Below, in pieces: positions 13,421-24,935 of a stretch of DNA of 64,000 bases; position 1 is the stretch's first letter; each line of letters begins with the position of its first letter. The stretch spans positions 603,697-667,696 of the forward strand of contig JAAONU010000009.1 of NCBI GenBank assembly GCA_012932295.1. The letters run 5' to 3'. The position numbers and the translations under genes were made by a program. The stretch comes from Cyclina sinensis. Taxonomy: Eukaryota > Mollusca > Bivalvia > Venerida > Veneridae. The notes beneath the pieces were generated by a model. That model was not told where the DNA came from and did not search any database. It was given only the letters and a program-made list of their open reading frames with translations.

Positions 13421-14940
13421 ACCACTTACAAAAAAGTCTAGTGCTTAATTCTACTAAAATGTTTGCTGAAATAGTCAGATACCACTACGTTGTGACCAAA
13501 ATGGCCATAGTGTCTCAACTACGTACATGTATGCTTAAATCAGATGAAAGATAAAGTAACACTACGAAGCTTGAATTATAGATTAAAGGTCATTGAAATT
13601 ATATACAATACATGTAAATACTTTGAAATATTTGTATATTTTCAAATGTTTTTTGCAACGTTTCTTTCGTATAAAAAATGTTACAGTTTTGACATTGTGA
13701 TTAATAAAAAGTTCATAGTTAAAATTCTTAGTCGTTTTGTTTAGGACAAAACCCTTTAACAAAAGCATTTAAAGCATACTTCCATTATTTTCCCTGTTCT
13801 AAGAACTTGATTAACTATATAATGCACTTTGTCTTTAATGCCAAAGACGTGTACAGATATTACCTATTACCAGAAGTGCAAGCAGTTAACGGTCTGCATC
13901 GCTGTTTAAGGCTTAAACCTCTTGCCGTCAACCCTCACGCGAGACGTTATTTACCTTCCTGCCACAAAGCCCCTTTATCTGATTTATAAAGGTACATTCA
14001 AAATTGCATACAAAAACAACACTTTGGAATATCAAAAACTGGCCATTGTACATCGTAGTCTCTGTGCAACTTTGGCTTTTTCCATCTTACTGTTCTACTA
14101 TCTATAAGCATCTATTGCACATTTAGAGTGGGTCTTTATTTATAGATGGTCTTTCACTCATTTGGTGTTTTTCTCAGGTCTGTCTGTATTCGACTTGCTA
14201 AAATTTCTACTTTGAATTCAAACAAATCACGTTTGTTTAACTTTTACCAACAATGTTTAAAAACGTGCACGCTAAAAACGTACACGCTTGTTAACTTGTC
14301 AAAAGTTATATAAAATGACAAGATGAATGTCACGTCGCCTGTGCATCATGAGTGCATTTTCCGTATTGTCCGTTGCATGCTCTAATTATTCATGTTAATA
14401 CAAAAATATGTTTTAATGGTTAATTGAGATGACTTACAATAGCTTGAACAGAACAAACTGACAACTTGTGACAAAAAAAAACAACAACATAAACCATTAA
14501 ATGTACATAGCAAACTGTTTTATAATTTTTAACACAAAGCTTTAACTCAAGCAGATTTTGTGTGACTTTTCGGACAGCAAAGCTTTCTTTCTTTTTTTCT
14601 TTTTCTTTTTAAATTTCATTTCAAACAAGAATGAATTGTTCCGCCTAAAAGAACCACAGGGTTATTGAATTGATATTAATGTTTTCGTCCAGGATATGAA
14701 ACACATTTGTTTTGCAATTTGTTTATCGTTGCAGTGTCCTACTGAAATGCAAATATTGTCTCTTTAACGTTTACTTAATGAATTTATCTAAAAAAATGTT
14801 TAAAGGTTTAAAGATGGTAATTCATCATGTACTGCGCACTATCCCCTAATTGCGAAATACACTTACATTTTTCGATATTTTTGACAATTAGCATAATATA
14901 TCTTATCCACACGAAAGACAATAAAATAAAACCAAAACAT
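13421..14940. other. intergenic, no gene seen
   Basis: AT-rich spacer between TIMP and the next secreted-protein gene. Short frames near 13.8-14.1 kb have no recognisable content. AATAAA hexamers near 13.70 kb may end the TIMP transcript. Confidence 0.4.
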
Positions 14941-14953
14941 CCTGTTTTGTTGT

Positions 14954-14963
14954 GTATATAAGA
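14954..14963 (+). promoter_or_regulatory. TATA box of the secreted-protein gene
   Basis: GTATATAAGA lies about 50 bases before a strong donor (AACG followed by GTAAGT at 15012). The sequence between them reads as a short non-coding first exon with its start near 14.98-14.99 kb. The matching acceptor is TTTTCAG ending at 15927, 42 bases before the ATG. A TATA-driven, UTR-split layout suggests a regulated tissue-specific gene; that is inference. Confidence 0.55.
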
Positions 14964-15969
14964 AAGAGAACAAGAAACGTTATCGTCATCTCTTACAGTA
15001 CATATCTAACGGTAAGTCTTATCTTTTTTATTTCTGTACCGACAAATAAGACATAATCTGTCTTTAGCTCTAACATATTTTCACTGCAGTTATACAAGTT
15101 AAACAGATATTATTGGTAACTCGCACTCAGTGCATCAAATTATTCTCTGATGTACAAAACAGAGACAGTTGAAGTCGCGGTTAGTTCGCTTATTTGTTGT
15201 TCTCTATGAAATGAAATGATCGGATAACAATTTAAGTAAATCGATCAATATTAAAGAACTTTTTGATGCGGGCTTTGCAATAGTTTTCCTACTACTGAAT
15301 ACTTCTACCAAAAGTCAAAGAAGTAACACTTAATTACGTTAATACAGTGTTCCAAAATGGATCGGTACAATAATCTGTTCATGCATTAGATTTTGATTGT
15401 AAGCTATTATTTCATATATTTTTCACTGAAATTTATTAAAAACCGTTTTCAAAATTTTATTTTGAATATACAACAATTCCCTTAGCCAATTTCTCAGCCC
15501 AAAACATTATCTCAGGTTGACAATACGTAGTAGTGTTGTAATTTATGGTTGCTTCCGCGAGCACGCTTCAGTAAGTTCAACTCATAGTGGCTCACACACA
15601 TGATAACAGTGGCAACATCCCAAATGCTTCTAAAGTTCGGAGATGGTTCTAAGAGTATCTAAGAGTTATCCATTCTCAGCTTTAGAAATATTTTGCCGTA
15701 CATTCTTAAAACTGTATCACATTAATAAAGATGGCAGAAGTTCCATTTCTCTTTTTCTTCGAAATTCCTACATTCCTGACCATTTAAAAATGTTATTGGT
15801 GTTCTTATTTTAAAGAATGGGATGGAATTCTTAAGGACAGTCCTGTGTCTAATGTAGAAATATAATGTATTCGACAATACTAAAAAGTAGTCAAATTGTT
15901 TAGAATGTTTTTAACATTTATTTTCAGACACTGACATAGGTTTACATCACTCTCAGGTGAACTGAAAAT

Positions 15970-16638
15970 ATGTTTTATCTTTTGTTGGCTTTCCTGTTTG
16001 AGGGTTGTTTGTCCGCAACAGTAAGAAATGCGTCCACAACAACAACAACAACAACAACTAGACCTGTGTTACCACAACCTTCCCAACAACTGAACATCTA
16101 CGACTCGGCTATTTTCGTCTGCGGGAATTTAGTTTACCAGGACAGTATTTCAATGGTTTTCCCGCCTTCCGACGTCTCTCTTCAAAATATAGTTAATGCA
16201 ACGCGTGCCGAAATAGTTCACCGACAGAGTTATGTTAATTTCTGTGACAAGCTCTATATCTATGTCCCATGTGTAAAAGAATTGGTCAAACGCAATTTAA
16301 GTGTTATTGACAGCTACGTCCAACAGTATATTGACTTCGAAAATTTCAATACCGCATTATATGCTTACTGTCCTGACAATACAACTATTCCTTCTCAGTT
16401 TATGTGCACGAAACAAACGGTCGAAGCTTACAGTTGTCCGAACGGTGGGTTGTTTGGAATAATGAACTATGTTGCTAACGCAATAACAAACGAGATTTCT
16501 AAGGAAGACTATTGCTCTGGACTCCAAAAGTCTGTAAGGTGCAGAGTGGACAAACAGCTTAAGAAGTGTAGCAAAGAGTATGGTGAAGTAATGGACTTTG
16601 TTTATATGAATTTCACTTCAAGATATTGTCAACAGTGA
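15970..16638 (+). CDS. secreted Cys-rich protein with Thr tract, family unknown
   Basis: A 222-aa intact frame in one coding exon. A likely 5'-UTR exon ends at 15011, with its intron ending at 15927. Residues 1-15 form a clear signal peptide (MFYLLLAFLFEGCLS). A mucin-like segment follows with eight consecutive Thr coded mostly by an (ACA)n run, then a Pro/Gln-rich linker. The remaining ~180 residues hold ten cysteines (in FVCGN, NFCDK, VPCVKE, AYCPD, FMCTK, YSCPN, DYCSG, VRCRV, KKCSK, RYCQQ) and several N-glycosylation sequons (NAS, NATR, NLSV, NTT, NFTS). No hydrophobic segment follows the signal, so it should be exported and disulphide-bonded. I do not recognise the fold and assign no function. 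A poly(A) signal AATAAA at 16778-16783 closes the transcript. Confidence 0.85.
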   Translation: MFYLLLAFLFEGCLSATVRNASTTTTTTTTRPVLPQPSQQLNIYDSAIFVCGNLVYQDSISMVFPPSDVSLQNIVNATRAEIVHRQSYVNFCDKLYIYVPCVKELVKRNLSVIDSYVQQYIDFENFNTALYAYCPDNTTIPSQFMCTKQTVEAYSCPNGGLFGIMNYVANAITNEISKEDYCSGLQKSVRCRVDKQLKKCSKEYGEVMDFVYMNFTSRYCQQ

Positions 16639-16777
16639 GTTTGTAAATACTATGAAACACGGTTAAAGACGAGGGCAAGAACAGAAGTTATTAATGGATA
16701 CAATGTGTCACTTAATGCCTAAAAGTTACGACAGATGTATCTGTTGGTTTGTGTTTAATTGATAACAACTATTTGTA

Positions 16778-16783
16778 AATAAA
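16778..16783 (+). terminator. polyadenylation signal AATAAA
   Basis: AATAAA lies 140 bases after the stop of the secreted-protein gene and is followed by a GT/T-rich stretch (TTGTGTTT), as expected of a cleavage site with its downstream element. Confidence 0.6.
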
Positions 16784-17040
16784 ACTAAATTACGATTGTG
16801 TTTATAATATCTATTTATCTTGTTTATTCTTTATTTACAAATCATATCGGGATCTGACAGCGATAAAATTCCTCTTACCTTCTTGAGACAACAAGCAAAA
16901 ACAGGTAAGAGCATTCAGAGAAGCTGAAAAAAAAACAGCTTTATTTACGTTTAACATTTAACTTTTAGTTCTGTACATATTTGAAATAATAAGCTAAAAC
17001 ACAAGGGTCAACAAAATGTATCGTTGGCATCTTTTTTAAA

Positions 17041-18051
17041 TAGGAATGTAAGTGAGCGTTCGGACCGATGCCGAACGGTCGAATGAATTTTTGGCATTCG
17101 AATGCTCGGAAAAAAGCTCTATATATTTTATTTTCAATAAGTGTTGATGAAGTAAGAAAGGCGTAGAAAGTAGGTGTTACCTATTGTTGCTTTAACACCT
17201 TGGATCTGAAGACCGTAATAATGTACCGTCTAATATTGTTGGCCTGTGTTTTTAGCAAGTGTCACCTACAATGGGTAAGACAAAAGATATTAGTATGTCC
17301 ATGTCAGAATGTGGAGTCAGGGGTCAAACTTGGAGCCAGAATGATTGTTTTACAGAAAGAAACTAGATACCTGAACGAGTCATTCAGTTTTTGCCGTTAA
17401 CCCCGTTTTTACTTTATTACACTGATCCGGTTTTTGGTTCTTTTATTTTCTCGCAAATTCTCTAACAGTTCACACTAATATTCAGTCAAATTGTAAGTGA
17501 TACTTTCCATATCATATCCTTGGTCTCATTTTCTTCCGACCTTCTAAATAGAAATTCAAATCTAATTGGAGATTTACCCAGTAAGGATGCCGGATACCGA
17601 GAAATACACCTTATGTCAATGAATTGGAAACACTCTGATATAATACATCTAATCACGTCAAGAAACAATCTCCTGGCAGTGATGTCCCCTTTATTTTTCG
17701 GAAAAGATCTCTTCGTTAGTCCAACCTTAGTTGGAGTTCAGTTCAGAAATTATTTTTTCTTTATTTTGTTTTGTTATAATTTGAATTGCATCGATTTAAA
17801 ATGCCTGGTATAATGAAATTGAAAGTGACTTGAAACAAAGAACAAACATTTTGTTTACTTGCAATCGATCATAACCACGTGACATACCTGTTGGTAGAGA
17901 TTATCACAGTAAAGGGGAAGTAACTGCTGCGTGGAGTCTGGTCAACAACTTCAGTGAAATTGAGTTTGAGTTATTCGAACGTTCGAACGTTCGTATGCAA
18001 AATGATCCGAACATTCGAATACTTACATGAACAAATTTTGTCATCCCTAGT
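17041..18051. mobile_element. possible decayed DNA element with TTCGAACG-rich ends
   Basis: The left part (17041-17110) carries ATGTAAGT followed by GTTCGGACCGATGCCGAACGG. The right part (17970-18050), read on the other strand, carries ATGTAAGT followed by ATTCGAATGTTCGGATC and ACGTTCGAACGTTCG. This looks like a degenerate inverted pair around AT-rich sequence with no coding capacity. It abuts the 3' end of the first galactosyltransferase. The boundaries are approximate. Confidence 0.35.
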
Positions 18052-19377
18052 TTAAAAGAAATTGTGCCGATGACTTAAATGGAGGTTGTATCGATGTACC
18101 CTTGGACGATAGGTTGTATTTACACACTTTTGTTCCGGTGACATCAATGCTTGCCAGGTCTTGAACATTAATTCTGGGTTCATATTTGTCTGTGAAACAC
18201 GTTCCGTTTTTACAAATTCACACGGATCCGGGGTTTGGTATGTCCAGTAAGAATTTCCTATCATGTGTTCAAGCCTAGCTCCAAGAATTTTGCCGGCAAT
18301 CACACCAGTTATAAAGGCATCTTCTATGTGTAAGTAAGGCAAGTGCTCTGCAACTTGTATTATCTTAGGTATCAAGTCACCTGTTAGTGTATATGATGTT
18401 CCTTGAGCGTAAGGTGGGTATTTCCTCAAAGGATACTCCGCTCTACTGACACCCCATTTCCCAGTTCTTAAGACCCTTAAGCTAAGCGAAGAAGTATGTA
18501 TAAAGCCAAAGACGGATCCTTTATTAGATTCACGGTATGTCTTTAGCTCTGTAATTAATATTTTTATGTTAACAAAAACATCTTCATCTGCCTTCATCAC
18601 ATACTTAACACCTTTGCAAAATGTGTCTACCCATTTGAAACCATACAAAAGCTTTAGAGTCAGGTTATAATAGGAGTCAGTAAAGTCGGTTTGTACAATA
18701 TCCCCATACTGTTCAAATTCCTGTCTAACTAATGATTCAACAGTTTGATTCGGACTCCTTCCGAGGAGGAAAGCAATTTTCACTGGATTTTCTGTCCCAT
18801 AGTTTCGTAAGTCAGACCTTCCGCAGTGAGCTATCATTCCATACGTTGACCTTATTGCTTTTCGAATCTTTTCGTTGGCAGGAATCGAAGGAATTAGTAC
18901 AATTAGTTCCGGTGTTTCTGCGCACAGCGTTTTAGTTGTCTTAAGAAATTCTGCATTGAAATACATTATTCTCCTTTCTGATATATTAAAGTACATTTTC
19001 AGTTTAGTTATTTCTTCGGCTGTTGGTGGAAAAGATTCATCAATATCTATAGTTTTGTCAAACACCCTGGCCTTTCTACGATCCAGCTTAAACATCAGTT
19101 CTGCCTTTCGTCTTTCAAACAACTCTCTTTTTTCTAACTCCTTTACAAGCTGAAAGTTATAGCTTTTAAATTTCTTCACTTCCGTGACTTGAACTGAATT
19201 TCCAATTTCTAACGTTGTAGTTCCATGCTTTTCATCAACTATTTGTGGACCATTAATTAAGCAGACAACTTCTCTACCAGAGTTTTGATAACAAGTTTGA
19301 GGAACTATGACAAAGATAAAGACAATCAAAATAATCAGTATAACCGCACATCTTGTCCGCAGTTTCATCATATTCAA
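18052..19377 (-). CDS. GT31 beta-1,3-galactosyltransferase-like, copy A
   Basis: A 441-aa intact single-exon frame with type II Golgi topology: short cytoplasmic tail, signal anchor at about residues 9-28 (VILIILIVFIFVIV), a Lys/Glu-rich stem, then the catalytic domain from about 150. Galactosyl_T hallmarks in order are LIVLIPSIP and IRSTYG (175-180), IAFLLGRS, YGDIVQTDFTDSYYNLTLK, the metal/UDP-sugar site KADEDVFVN (DED at 264-266), YPPYAQGTSYTLTG and LHIEDAFITGVIAG. Expected activity is transfer of a hexose or HexNAc from a UDP-sugar in beta-1,3 linkage in the Golgi lumen; donor and acceptor cannot be read from sequence. DED replaces the DDD of copy B but keeps both outer acidic residues of the DxD motif. 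It lies tandem to copy B in the same orientation, 3.15 kb apart. Confidence 0.9.
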   Translation of the reverse strand: MNMMKLRTRCAVILIILIVFIFVIVPQTCYQNSGREVVCLINGPQIVDEKHGTTTLEIGNSVQVTEVKKFKSYNFQLVKELEKRELFERRKAELMFKLDRRKARVFDKTIDIDESFPPTAEEITKLKMYFNISERRIMYFNAEFLKTTKTLCAETPELIVLIPSIPANEKIRKAIRSTYGMIAHCGRSDLRNYGTENPVKIAFLLGRSPNQTVESLVRQEFEQYGDIVQTDFTDSYYNLTLKLLYGFKWVDTFCKGVKYVMKADEDVFVNIKILITELKTYRESNKGSVFGFIHTSSLSLRVLRTGKWGVSRAEYPLRKYPPYAQGTSYTLTGDLIPKIIQVAEHLPYLHIEDAFITGVIAGKILGARLEHMIGNSYWTYQTPDPCEFVKTERVSQTNMNPELMFKTWQALMSPEQKCVNTTYRPRVHRYNLHLSHRHNFF

Positions 19378-20702
19378 GGTAAATCTGTATTTTTGAGCTG
19401 CTGTTGCCTTTCACACAAAAACGTTCATTTTATAGTGTGTTAACGTTAAGTGTTTGAAGAAAAACCCTGCTTGGTTGTTGTTATCTATTATCTTATTTAT
19501 CATTAACTTTTTTTTGTTTTTTTTCTGTGCTTAGCTAAGACGTCAGTTTATTTAAGTATCAAAACCTGCATTCTTTCACTTGTAAAATGCATTCTAAACT
19601 CCATTGCCATCACCTTCGTGAACAATGAATTGCACTAACCCTTTTCAAGATATTTTAGTTGTCTCTCTTTCACATGTGCCAGTGTATGCATTTTTCTTGC
19701 ATCAATTGCCTTTTTTTACGTTATGCTATGTTTCTAGAATTCAGTTTAATTTTCTCAGCTCCCCATAATTTCCTGTTGAAACGATCATTCAATTGAATTG
19801 GCTTTTAAAAAACAGTGGTGATCGATTTTTTGTTAAAACGGGTAAACTAGAAACTGAAATCTTGAGAATGAAGTGTAACTCCTTTCGTACACAAAACACA
19901 TTTAAATTCTGCAATCGTATTGTGGCTCATTTCAAATATACGTATTAAAGTAATATGCACAATACCAGAGTAACATCCTTTCAAAAGATTGTAGGGCGCT
20001 GCCTTTGTTTCAGTAAGACGTGTCATATCGATAACATAAACATTATGTCAAACATAAGAAAGAACTAATTTACAATGATAGATTAGATAATGAATTAAGT
20101 ATTCTATATCTAATTTATCGATCTATTCCAATTATTGTCTTGATCTTTTATACATTTAACAGATATCCTTTTGTCGCATTTCATATTTCTTTACGCATGT
20201 ATAACACACGTGTAATGTAACTGAAAATATAACAAAGCGCATTTAATTCTCAAAATATATTAATTTTATAGATTTATTGCCATTTTCTAAATTTATAGTT
20301 GTTTTGTTACATAATATCCGAGACATTTTATAAATTTATGTGATCTATTTTTAATTGTTATAGTCCACTTTCAGTTTAGTTAAAACAGATACACCTATAA
20401 CTATACACAGTTAACTATTGTTATGGCGACGTATCTAAAAGAATTCCAGCCTCATTTGCATTTCTTAGATACTTCTAAGTTTGAGTTTGCCCAGAAGACT
20501 CGCTTAGAAGTTTCACTATTAAAAAGGTAAAAAATATACAAAAGGAAAATTCTATATTTAGAAACAGTTGTTTTTGACAGTGTAAAGCGTTTTTTTTTTT
20601 CTTTATAGTAAGCAGGGTCACATTTTAATCAGTGAAAGTACCAGTTGAGAATATGAATATTTTATATATTTTCGACTTCTGCATGGCTACCTATGTATGA
20701 AA
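19378..20702. other. 5' flank of galactosyltransferase A, no further gene
   Basis: AT-rich intergenic DNA that must hold the promoter of copy A (minus strand). No TATA box or conserved block could be singled out. The next feature is a dispersed repeat from 20703. Confidence 0.4.
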
Positions 20703-22013
20703 ACAAGAGGGCCATGGTGGTCCAGGATCGCTCACCTGAGTACTTTGGCTGTAGGTTTCCTGTTAAGCAGTATTTCATTTTTAATTGAAAATATTTAAGT
20801 GCCTACAAACCAAATATGTAAAATATCAGTCAATAAATAAAGGCTGTATGACAGAAAGAAGAAATATCTATTATAAGCTATAGTGACCTTGACCTTGACC
20901 CAGTGACCTCAAACCCTACCCATGGGTAGACGTCAATGCAAGGAACCTATATACTGAATATCAAAGATATTGGTCTTTAAATGAAGGCTCTATGAGGTAC
21001 AGTAGATAAATCTATTTTTAGCCTCCGTGACCTTTAACCTAATCTAATTATTTGAAAAAGCTTGATAAAGCTTGTTTCATGCCAAATTTTAAAATTCTAG
21101 GCCTTGTGGTTTCAGACAAGAAGATTTTTAAAGATTTTCTTCTATACTGCTATTTAAAACTTTCGACCCCTCGGGCGGGGCCAATAGTGACCCCAGGTAT
21201 ATTTTTCAAACAAACTAGGTAGAGGTTCACTAGACAATGCTGCATACCAAATATCTAAGCTGTAGCCATTGAGGTTTCCAGTAAGAAGATTTCTAAAGAT
21301 TGCCTTTTTTACATATTAAAGGCCCCCGGGGCGGGGCCAATTTTGACCCCGCGGCCAACATATAAACAATACTGGTAAAGGTTCACTACACAATACTCCA
21401 CACCAATTATCTAAAGTCTAGTCCTTTTAGTTTCGGAGAAAAATGATTTTTCATGTTTTTCCTATATAACTTTATGTAAACAAAGAGAGCCCTGGGGCGT
21501 GGCCAATTTTGACCCAGGGGACATATTTTGAACAAACTTGGTAGACATTCACTAGACAATGCTACATACTAAATATCTAAGCTGTAGGCATTGTGGTTTC
21601 TGAGAAGAAGATTTTTAAACATTTCCTATATGTCTATGTAAAATAAAGTGACTCCTGGGGCGGGGCCAATTTTAACCCCATTGAAATAATTTGAATATTT
21701 TTTGTAGAGTTCCACTAGAGGGTGCTAAATGCCAAATATCTAAGCTCTATGCCTTGTGGTTTCAGAAAAGAAGATTTTAAAGTGTTTCCTTTAGGTTGCA
21801 ATGACAACCAGAGTTCTGCATGGAATTGATTTCTTTGAACAGCTTTGAAAGAGCTTCATGCAAGGAACATCCATGGCAAGTTTCATCAACTTTGGCCAGT
21901 GGTTTAGGAGGAGATGTTGTTTAAAGCAAAAGTTGACGACGCACTGACGCACGACAAACACAGGGAAATCCTAAAAGCTCACCATGAGCACATAATGCTC
22001 AGGTGAGCTAAAA
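20703..22013. repeat. dispersed bivalve-type repeat with internal ~170-bp tandem units
   Basis: The start (AACAAGAGGGCCATGGTGG...CGCTCACCTGAG) and end (ATGCTCAGGTGAGCT) are inverted relatives of each other, marking an element about 1.3 kb long. Inside are about four divergent units, each with a GGGGCGGGGCCAATTTTGACCCC-like block, then AACTTGGTAGAGGTTCACTAGACAATGC, ATATCTAAGCTGTAGGCATTGTGGTTTC and GAAGAAGATTTTTAAA (near 21.17, 21.33, 21.49, 21.66 kb). It has no coding capacity. The same end signature recurs at 36.65, 53.0-53.6 and 62.95 kb. It sits between the two galactosyltransferase copies. Confidence 0.7.
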
Positions 22014-22531
22014 AAAAACATGAATATACGAAATTAAAACTTGAACCTTTTTGTATCATTTAAGCTACGTTTAGAGTGAAGATTGTGATACAACTGACAT
22101 ATTGTGCTCAGTTGATGAAAAAGAAACAATACAATTTAAGCTCTCAGGAAGTGAAAAATGACATGCTATTAAAAAATATACACAATATTTCAAAATAACT
22201 TCAAGTAAAACAAAGAAATGTTTGTAAACCGCAACATCCCAATCATTTCATCCAGTAATAAGACCAGTTGCAACAGTTTTTGTATCCTAGCATCTGGGTT
22301 GTCACCCTTTGCTCGAAGTAAGACGCACAGTTTAAAATTACGAAAATGTTTCTTAGTAAGTGCAATGTTATTGCCATGTTTTCTCTAAAAGTCTCGTTAT
22401 GTTCATCACATTTTAAGATATAGTGTAAACGATGGCCTTTTAGTTGTGAATAATTCATGTTTTAGAAAACAATATTAAAATAAATTTGTGTAATTATGCT
22501 CCTAATCTCAAATGCATTCAACAAAATTGAC

Positions 22532-23815
22532 CTAATGTAACTTTCTTCTGTGAAAGTTGTGCCGATGCACTCGAGCACGGTAAGTTGTATTACCACAAAC
22601 GCGTTCTGGGGACAGTAATGCTTTCCAGGTCTTGTACATTAATGTCGGGCTCATATTTGTCTGGGAAATACGTTCACTTTTCACAACTTCACATGGATCC
22701 GGTTTCTTGTCCGTCCAATGAGAATTTCCTAACATATGTTCAAGCCTAGCTCCAAGTATTTTACCAGCAATCACACCAGTTAAAAAGGCATCTTCTATAT
22801 GTAAGTAAGGCAAGTGTTCAGCAATTTCGACAATTTTTGAAACGAGGTTGCCGGTTATTGTGTAAGAGTTGCCTTGTGCATATGGTGGGTACTTTTGCAA
22901 GGGATATTCTGCTCTACTGACACCCCATTTACCAGACCTTAATACTATTACACTTTTAGATGAGGAATGAATAAATCCAAATACGGACCCTTTATCAGAA
23001 ACACGATATGTTTTCAGCTCTGCTAAAAACAACTTTATGTTAACAAAAACATCGTCATCCGCCTTCATTACATACCTTACACTTTTGCAAAAACTGTTGA
23101 CCCATTTAAAACCATACAAAATCTTTAATGTCAGATTATAATAAGAGTCCTCGAAGTCAGTTTGAATTATGTCACCATAACTGTCATGTTCGTCTTTTAC
23201 TGTTGCTTCAATTGACTGATTTGGACTCCTTCCTATAAGGAAAGCTATCTTTATGAGATATTCAGCTCCATAGCCTAGTAAGAGCGATGAATTATTGCGA
23301 GTTACCATTCCATAAGTTGACCTTATTGCTTCACGAATTCCTCTTTTGCTAGGAATAGACGGTATTAAAATAATGAGATGTGGAGTGTCCGCACACAACA
23401 TCTTACTAGTCTTAAGAAACTTTGCATTCAAAACGAATACTTTCTTTTCTGATATATGGTAATAGCTCTGTTCTTTTGCAGTTTCTTCTACCATTTCCTG
23501 AATATCTACATTTTTGTCAAACACTGTAGCCCTTCCTTGGGTCAGAATGTACGTTTGTTCTTCTTTTCCTGTTTTAAACAGTTCTCTTTTCCGAAAATTA
23601 TAGTTTTTTGTTTCGTTTAGTTCATATAATGTAACAAATTTCCCATTCTCAATTAGTGTATCTTTGTGGTTTGATTCGACCAGCTTTGGTCTACTCTTAA
23701 TGTGGTACGTTTCATATTTCAGTTCATCCTTCGGATGACAAATATAGAGTAAAATCAATACTATAAAAAAGAGCATATTTACAGATATAAACGTAAACCT
23801 TATCTTCAGTTTCAT
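22532..23815 (-). CDS. GT31 beta-1,3-galactosyltransferase-like, copy B
   Basis: A 427-aa intact single-exon frame, clearly paralogous to copy A through the whole catalytic region. Signal anchor at about residues 9-25 (FISVNMLFFIVLILLYI), a divergent stem, then LIILIPSIP, IRSTYG (164-169), IAFLIGRS, YGDIIQTDFEDSYYNLTLK, the DxD-type KADDDVFVN (DDD at 253-255), YPPYAQGNSYTITG and LHIEDAFLTGVIAG. Role as for copy A: a Golgi type II glycosyltransferase of unknown acceptor. The stem regions differ far more than the catalytic domains, as is usual for this family. Single-exon structure in both copies fits tandem duplication of an already intronless gene. Copy B keeps the more typical DDD. Confidence 0.9.
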   Translation of the reverse strand: MKLKIRFTFISVNMLFFIVLILLYICHPKDELKYETYHIKSRPKLVESNHKDTLIENGKFVTLYELNETKNYNFRKRELFKTGKEEQTYILTQGRATVFDKNVDIQEMVEETAKEQSYYHISEKKVFVLNAKFLKTSKMLCADTPHLIILIPSIPSKRGIREAIRSTYGMVTRNNSSLLLGYGAEYLIKIAFLIGRSPNQSIEATVKDEHDSYGDIIQTDFEDSYYNLTLKILYGFKWVNSFCKSVRYVMKADDDVFVNIKLFLAELKTYRVSDKGSVFGFIHSSSKSVIVLRSGKWGVSRAEYPLQKYPPYAQGNSYTITGNLVSKIVEIAEHLPYLHIEDAFLTGVIAGKILGARLEHMLGNSHWTDKKPDPCEVVKSERISQTNMSPTLMYKTWKALLSPERVCGNTTYRARVHRHNFHRRKLH

Positions 23816-24290
23816 CGTATTTAAAAAAGCTTTAAATTATAAACAGGTCTAGTGGTTATGTTAAAAGGCATGTAAACTTTCTTTGCTGAAATATTTTTTT
23901 AAGAAACAGGTTGCTTTGCTGATCTGAATGTGTCTTTTAATTTAGCTTTTGCTGATACTTATTGGCATCTGTGTTTTTAAATTTAGATGTGTTTCCTTTC
24001 GTATTAACGAAAGAACCATACTAAGCACTTTTGTCATTTTGTAAACATATTCATTTGTCACACTGCATTCACGAGAATATACAACGCTTCATTTATTTAT
24101 CATGTGCATACCAGATTACAATTATCATATACACACACAACTCATTCTCGAGGTCAATTTTCAGGTAAATGCCAAATCATATCAATGAATATTTCAAAAA
24201 TTAATTTATCTAATACAAATTAAATGTCAAATTTCCTTAGCATGGAAAAACAACAAATTAAAGGTAAAACGCTATATATTGCTTCAAATT
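23816..24290. other. 5' flank of galactosyltransferase B
   Basis: AT-rich sequence upstream of copy B on the minus strand. No TATA box or initiator could be picked out with confidence, and no exon is evident. Confidence 0.35.
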
Positions 24291-24299
24291 TCATTCCTT

Positions 24300-24935
24300 A
24301 TGAAGATATCAGTTTATATAGACTATATTCATGTCAAACTTTATTATCCATGTCCTGGTCTAGCTTTGTGCATTTACTATCAGTAAACGTTAAACTTCAT
24401 TAATCAAGTTCACATCAGACTTTATTCATGTACACTCATCAGTCTTCATTCAGGATTCATGTACATATCCCGCTTAATTCATAATATATGCACATGTATA
24501 TATATAGGTCTTCATTCATCATTTATGCACACATTAGTTTTGGTTCAGAAGTCATGTACATACCCGGTTTCTTTTCAAATGTCTGTATAAGTTTTCATTC
24601 GAGACTCATGTACACATTGGTTTTCGTTCACGATCCATGTAAATATCCGCCTTTTGTGCATACATATGTATAAATATTCATTCATAATTCAAGTACATAT
24701 CATACTTTATTCAAGATTCATGTACATATCCATTCATTACTGATGTACGTATCACACTTCATTTTCATGTGCATCCATCAGCTGTCTTCATTCAGGATTC
24801 ATGTACACACATCAGCTGTCTTCATTCAGTATTCATATACACACATCAGCTGTCTTCATTCAGAATACAAGTACATTTGTCTGTAAACTTCATTCATTCA
24901 TACCATACAAACTTTTACTATATACAACAGCAGCT
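24300..24935. repeat. degenerate tandem array around TTCATTCA..ATTCATGTACA
   Basis: A core of CATTCAGGATTCATGTACA followed by CATATC or CACATC recurs many times at about 40-50-base steps. The youngest copies are near 24.77-24.87 kb, where ACACATCAGCTGTCTTCATT is repeated three times almost exactly. The open frames through the array are by-products of the repeat. Confidence 0.75.

Noticed and set aside
13807..14107. Overlapping 60-codon frames (QAVNGLHRCLRLKPLAVNPHARR)
   Set aside because: Slightly GC-richer, but no start context, motif or exon border.
17200..17400. 66-codon frame with a signal-like MYRLILLACVFSKC
   Set aside because: It could be a first exon, but no donor/acceptor partner was found and it lies inside a probable repeat element.
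22243..22458. 71-codon minus frame just downstream of galactosyltransferase B
   Set aside because: Composition is not protein-like and there is no homology I recognise; probably 3' flank.
24300..24935. CRISPR-like array
   Set aside because: Repeats are degenerate, spacing is irregular, there are no unique spacers, and the context is eukaryotic.
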